From assembly GCF_964340395.1 (NCBI RefSeq), contig NC_135550.1, forward strand, positions 13,381,408 through 13,445,407: a stretch of 64,000 nt of DNA, in the 5' to 3' direction. The translations under genes were made by a program, and so were the position numbers. The notes under the pieces are model-generated. The model was not told the DNA's origin. It searched no databases and saw only the letters and a program-made list of their open reading frames with translations. Of this stretch, positions 58,271 through 64,000 are shown piece by piece. Source of the stretch: Glandiceps talaboti. Its lineage: Eukaryota; Hemichordata; Enteropneusta; Spengelidae. The stretch's first letter is position 1, and the number at the start of each line of letters is the position of its first letter.

Positions 58271-58666
58271 AATATTAGAAAAAAATTATTTTAGTATGGT
58301 TTTTACCTTGAAATGCTGGCGATCTCAACGACCATCACCTTTTCAAGCTCGATAGGACCACACCAGAGATCTAACAGAAGGTTCATGACCAGGATTCAGT
58401 GTTACAGAGGCCGCACAGGGCGTGTCACCGAGGATTATTGTTGAGAAAGCGTCCGTACACATTGACGAGAATATTGTTATTTCAGGCGGGTTTCGACAAC
58501 TTTCGTCTTGTTTTGTACATTTGCATGTAACGTCGGGCGATTATCGACATAATATCCAGTATATACGGCATGTGGATAGATGTAAAGATCTTTCAGGTAT
58601 CCGGTTAGAGCCCGTAGGACCTTCTAACTCTACCTTTTCCGGAAATCAATTCACATCCGATTCAAC

Positions 58667-61600
58667 ATGTCCGCTCGGCCAGTTTTACAAACAGTGCACG
58701 AAGATCGCAGTCATCATCACGGCCGTCACCATCACCATCATCACGTAAGTTGATAGCGATATTATTTATTCAACCGTTTAAATATTGTTGTATCCAAGCA
58801 GATTATAAATTTTCGCCTTGATTCATTATTTCAGGATGACGCAAACCCTGGCCGGTCTAGTAGATCTCGAGACAGGAATGACGAGCAGCCTCATATTGGG
58901 AAATACCGACTCCTGAAGACGATAGGCAAAGGAAATTTCGCTAAAGTAAAACTAGCAAAACATTTACCGACAGGGAAAGAGGTATGTTGTCATGCATTTA
59001 AATGACCGACTTCTTTAAATTGTAACGTTACGGCGTACAGAGGGTAACTCACTAACTGTCATTTCATTATCAGATGATCGTCAGAAACACCCCAATGACT
59101 TCAATACAATAATTAGCCCATACGACAGATCTACTTTCTCTGTCTGATCCAACACGATTCTGGTTGGTGACTACCCAACGAGAATGGTTCCACATGAGAA
59201 TTCAGCTGAAAATTAATTTAGGTAAAATGGACAGTTTCTATGTTGTGGTTTACCAGCGGTCAGTTCACGTAGATGTTATCAGTAATACCAGTTGAATATG
59301 TATATTGTAAAGGAGGTGAAAAAAAGGAAAGAAAAGAAACTGTCGTGTTAAAACCAATCCCTGAAAGTTATCAGCTGTGATATAATTTCTTTATCTTTGG
59401 ACAGGTTGCCATCAAGATAATAGACAAGACACAGCTAAACCCAAGCAGTCTTCAAAAGGTAAGGAGCTTATAAAATCTAGTACTGATCTGTGTCAGTGTA
59501 ATCAGTTGGGAGGCCCTTGGATTCTAGCCATTGGCAGGAAGCCATTTTACTTTGTTGTTGACCATAGTTTTATTATTTACCTGTTGTTCAATACAGGATA
59601 TCACATATCAAATCATTGAAAATAGTCATAATTGTATGTACAAAACAAGCCAGCTTTGAAGTATATTTTTAACCCTGTGACTATGAGCATCATACAGCTC
59701 TGTCAAAGTAGTACCCTGGTGTAGTAGTGACTGAAGTAATCCTAACAGAGTGAACCAGGACTGTTCCGTTATTGACCTTGGCATCCAAAGGCGCACTCAC
59801 ATCGACTGTCAAATAATTAGATAGCCGAAACACATACTGCGTGGTTGTAAAATGTGAAAAAATATGTCGATTGGAATATCAAGGAACAATATTGTTTGTC
59901 ATTGTATTGCAAGGTTGGGTTAGGTTCAGAGATGTTCAGTAATGTGTTGACCCTCATGAGACCGGTTTTCATTGCATTGGAAAGTCAGATTTTTCATTTG
60001 TAAGGGGCCTTTCAGTTCTCCCTTTACAGTCAGCACAAACAGTAAGACTACAACACAAGTCCTTGAATAAGTCTTGCTATTGGTATTTAGAAGAAGGGCA
60101 ATCTTATAATTATTTCATGACTTGACTTTAAAACATTTATGCATGGGTGTAGGTTCATGTTTGTTATTTGAAGGTACATTAAAAAAAAGTAGTGTCTATG
60201 TTTGTAACAGAAGTAGGGTAGGGCAAGTATTTCTGTAAGAAAAGTTTTGTTGTGAGGGCCAATTGTAAACTATAATATTGTAGCATGAGTAATCATGGTC
60301 TGGCCTTGTAAACAATATCATGAATATCATGCCGACTTATTGAATGCTAAATAGATGAACAATGTACCATTACTTTTGTTTGATGGCAGTGAAAGTTCAC
60401 ACACTATACACATATATATGCAATAAATAGGACATAATTTATAAATTATATGTATAACATTATACATGTAATTTAAACTGTTAGAACCCGAACTTGAATG
60501 TGACATTGGCAGGTATTTGTGTTGCTATATAAACATTTATTTGTCTCCAAGATGATGCAGACTGAAGATTACAAAAGCATAACTCTAAGAGTGTTGTCAA
60601 TGGTAATATGTGTGAAGAATACACAGACTCAGTACATGAGCATATCAGTGAATCATTATTCTATATAGAAATTAGAATATATAACCGCGACAAAAGCAGA
60701 ATGAGTGACAATACTGTCATCAGTTCCCGTGACATCACATCCTGTCAGAGGTCATGCTAATATTGCAGTGAAATTTATACAGGCAATGCTATAACTAATT
60801 TACTTGATTGATTGATTGATTGATTGATTGATTTAGATTTCCAGTTTAAAAAATTGAAATAAATACAAATGGATTAAACAAGATGGCAATGGCAGTCTAA
60901 AAATATGTAGGACGAGCAAGCTATTTCCTCTGCTTCATGGATTGCGTCACTGATACTGTGACCAAGAACTGGCATTAATTGATAAATGTAACAATACTTC
61001 TTTAAAAGGTTGCTGAAGTAGTGAGAATATTGTAATGACATTTCTACAGAGATGTCATGCCATTGTTTGGTGATAAATTAGCACCTGGGAGTAATAGGTA
61101 TTAAAATGATCACAAATGACTTTTCCTGTTTTATGTAGAAGGCCTCTGCTGTCATGTGCGTAGCATAATTTCACTGTAAATATAGCAATTCCGTCAGCTT
61201 TCACCGCACACAATCACACACAGTGGAAAAGGTGCCTATGTCAAATACAAAAATATGTCAATATTCAGGGAATATCAGTTTGTTTTAGTATATCTGTTTC
61301 AGTGGATACATATTGACAGTTCTGTTGCTAATCTCTGTTGACATGTTACTGATAACGATAATGTCTAATCAAGGACTCATCTTTTAGTTTGCTCCATATT
61401 TGAGAGAGATTTAAAAAAAATCATTTTCAAGTCTGACCTACAAACCATAATATTTTGTGATTGATGGCTTATTTATTGTGACCCATTTAAATATGGCCAT
61501 GTAAATTTCAATGTTATATTTTTTTTTGCCATAAAAGAAGTCACCACCTAAAAAATGAGGATCTGAGTATTTTTATTCAATGTGTACAGTTAAAATTCAG

Positions 61601-64000
61601 GAGAAAACTGTCTGAAGAGCTCTGAGACATAATTTATATATGTACCTATTAAAGGTAATCTCTGTGAGAAGGCTAGGAAAAACGATGAGTTCGGGAGACA
61701 ACAGCAGCTTAATGAGATCGCCTTCTAAACATTCATTTTGAGTATTCATCCCAAACTGCAAGGAGATTTTGCTGTGCTAGTTAGGTGACATGTGATGTAA
61801 CACTCACTGTCTGTACATGTTAAAGCATTCACTATATAACCTCCATTGATAATGCGATGACTGAGAGGCTGTGATTAAATTGACAGCAAAAAAAAGGAAG
61901 TAGATGAATAAGAATTTCTTTGTCTTTAATGACATAAAAAGTGTGACAAATTGTGTCAATTATATTCTCCCATTTTGATTAATTGCAACTCAGGTAAAAT
62001 GTATGTCACCTTAATTAATCTTACTCCTCATTTTGAAAAAAATGAATCCTGCTGATATGATGGTGCCAGTTCAAAAAATTAACTAGAGTGCACTATTTGT
62101 TGCAGTGCTTTTATTGACGATTAGGATTAGATTGAATCTTTCTACACACATTTTACTGGTTTTACTCAACCAGTGTATGGTTTTTACCAGTGCTGCATAC
62201 CTCCTCTGTACCCCCACCCCCACCTCAACCCAATCTAGAGTTTGAAACTGTCATAAGAAAATTGGTATGATTGACTCACTACCACAATTCATCTTGTTCT
62301 GATTGGACGATGACCTTAAAACTTGCAAACAACAATTTCAGTAGCTTTAAATTGAAACCCTTCTGAATAATAATTACAAAATGTAAAACTGTATGATGTT
62401 GATAGTTGACAGAATGTGCATGTCCTCAAAGTAATTGAGTTTCTGATGCAAAAGACCTGGTTTTCTAAATGGTTTTTAAACCATTTTTAAAAAATGAATA
62501 TCTGCAGTGTGAGTGAAAAGGTTATACCTTCTTCTATACAGTGAACCTTAAATCTCTCGCATTTTTACTTACCTGTATTATTTCATATGGGTTGTAACTT
62601 ACCATCAGATGTTATTCCCCAATATTGTTCTTCGTTCAGCCAAGAAAATATGAGTCAACTAAGGGGCTTTGTCACTACAAGTCGCTCGACTAGTAGTGAC
62701 AAGGCCCCTTAGGTCACTCATGTTTCCATTGGTTGAACAAAGAAAAATATTGGAGAATAACATAATTATACCAGCGGCAGTAGTATCAAAGAAAAATCAG
62801 GGAAAGTAATGGTAATTTTGAACGGTTTGACTCACATTTTGACTTGATTTTGAACACAGCAGAACCCGTAACAGAGACGCGTTGTCATGACAGAATGACC
62901 ATGTATAAATTCCATATTTTCTAGTTCAACTTGGCCTGTGTATAATTGTATAATGGATACTATGGCAACTACATCAGAGATGTGCTGTTGCCACATATAC
63001 TGTATGTTCTCCTCGTTTGTACAGTTTGGAAGGGTCAAATGAATATGAAATTCTGATAAATAAATATACTCTGTGATAGATCATGTAAATTTTGTATGGG
63101 TTTGTCAAGCATTGTGTGACAACTGATGTGATGATTGATTGCATATGCTTCATGTTTTAATCTGTATTCTGTTTAAATATGCTACAGACACCACCTGTAA
63201 ATGGCTATGTGCAAATATTCATATTGCCATCATTTTTTTTCGTGACCAGACTCTTTTCATGTTGGCTCCTACAATTACCGGTTTTGTACTGACAAAAGTT
63301 TGTAAACAAGTGTGTTTTTACATGTAAAGCCACCACCTACAGAGAGCACAGCGAGATGATAACAAAGTTAATGATCAGTATCACAATCGATCACATCCTA
63401 GTTACATAGCTTGAACTATTTGACCCTCTCCCATGAAGATGATAGTAATTTATTTTGCTTCTCTCCAGGCTTAGAATTAATTTGAAACCTACTGGATATA
63501 CTTTTCATTGTATTTCTTCGTCTTCAATATGTTGAATTCCATGTCTGTCGATTGCTTTACTTGTAATCAATGCTGTTACATGAAGATGTGACGTCGGCAA
63601 TGTTTATTATCCAATGCTATTATTTATGCAAGTCTTCATATTCACTTTGATGTAAGCTGTCTGCACTCCTGCAAGATTAGCGTTTTGGCTTAGCAAGCGT
63701 CTGTGTAATACAGTAAATTGTATTGAGATATTTGAAACTGGAAAGGTTGCTGACCCAGCTGTAAATGTAGACAGAAAGGAACAAATGGAATGCAGTGGAA
63801 ACACAGCATCATAGATTTTCGAACACTCATTACCTGTAATGACAGTAGTTTTATGTGCATGACATCAATAAATTATGGGACTAACGATAGGCAACTCAAA
63901 AGAAAGTGCTTGATATCAAGTCCACAATATTTGATGGTCTGGGCACGCACTGATCGTTACTTGGAACTCAAAAGCAGTTCAGATTTTGACAAGCTATAAC
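58667..64000 (+). CDS. MARK: MARK/Par-1 microtubule-affinity-regulating kinase, first three coding exons (3' partial)
   Basis: Exons are 58667-58744, 58835-58981 and 59405-59458, all phase 0 with AG/GT borders. The start fits the MARK N-terminus ([10 protein letters not shown]). Exon 1 ends in a His-rich run. Exon 2 gives [20 protein letters not shown], the glycine loop at residues 57-64, then [10 protein letters not shown]. Exon 3 gives [18 protein letters not shown] with the ATP-binding Lys79. This is the family's Ser/Thr kinase domain opening; MARKs phosphorylate tau/MAP KxGS sites and control polarity. The remaining kinase domain, UBA and KA1 domains lie beyond the window. I cannot tell which vertebrate MARK it corresponds to; a single pre-duplication gene is likely. 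Confidence 0.92.
59459..64000 (+). other. Large MARK intron
   Basis: More than 4.5 kb with no further MARK exon recognised. It contains a short (TTGA)n tract at about 60803-60833 and a palindromic MITE at 62612-62760. Confidence 0.6.
62612..62760. mobile_element. TTATTCCCCAATA-family MITE, near-perfect hairpin
   Basis: TTATTCCCCAATATTGTTC at the left and its inverse ending GGAGAATAA at the right, with GGCTTTGTCACTACAAGTCG opposed to GTAGTGACAAGGCCCC around the centre. The two arms pair over most of the 149 bp. Homology to 18260-18440 continues to about 62960. Confidence 0.75.

Larger units (their letters stand above)
51130..58666. other. Spacer between XRCC3 and the MARK gene
   Basis: No protein-coding exon is recognised. 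It holds the XRCC3 3' repeat array, a SINE fragment (52669-52835), a relative of the 35672 MITE (about 53770-54005), a short MITE (54719-54821), a 90-bp tandem repeat (55722-55940), a TCTG-type microsatellite (56356-56415), a SINE (56501-56815) and the MARK promoter region. Confidence 0.6.

Overview
The window is nuclear DNA from an invertebrate animal, not a prokaryote. The genes are split by GT-AG introns, the protein-coding fraction is low, and there are many dinucleotide and tetranucleotide microsatellites, a tRNA-derived SINE and several palindromic MITE families. The conserved genes are recognisably bilaterian and their exon structure is rich. I cannot name the species. An invertebrate deuterostome (amphioxus or hemichordate grade) or a lophotrochozoan would fit.

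Layout from left to right: (1) 1-6694, two tandem copies on + of a small divergent kinase-domain gene. The first copy loses its 5' exons off the window edge and the second is complete (418 aa as modelled). Both encode a kinase fold in which the DFG Asp is Asn, so they look like pseudokinases. (2) 7515-14863, a six-exon + gene of 727 aa. Its N-terminus resembles the Scm3/HJURP CENP-A chaperone domain, followed by a long acidic, Ser-rich, repeat-bearing disordered tail. (3) 14864-19746, intergenic with a MITE and microsatellites. (4) 19747-39761 on -, a nearly full-length RAB3GAP2 gene of 29 mapped exons, about 1,420 codons. (5) 40058-51129 on +, XRCC3, six exons, 341 aa, divergent from RAB3GAP2 across a 296-bp shared promoter. 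(6) 51130-58666, intergenic, with a SINE, a SINE fragment, MITEs and tandem repeats. (7) 58667-64000 on +, the first three coding exons of a MARK/Par-1 kinase, which runs off the right edge inside a large intron.

The genes do not form an operon. RAB3GAP2 (Rab3/Rab18 regulation), XRCC3 (homologous recombination) and MARK (microtubule and polarity kinase) have unrelated jobs, but their linkage is informative. In human, MARK1 lies beside RAB3GAP2 (1q41) and MARK3 lies near XRCC3 (14q32). This window may therefore keep the pre-duplication arrangement. The most interesting candidates for new biology are the possible invertebrate HJURP/Scm3 gene, the selectively constrained tandem pseudokinases, and a 711-bp MULE-like element carrying a PHD-type zinc-finger fragment.
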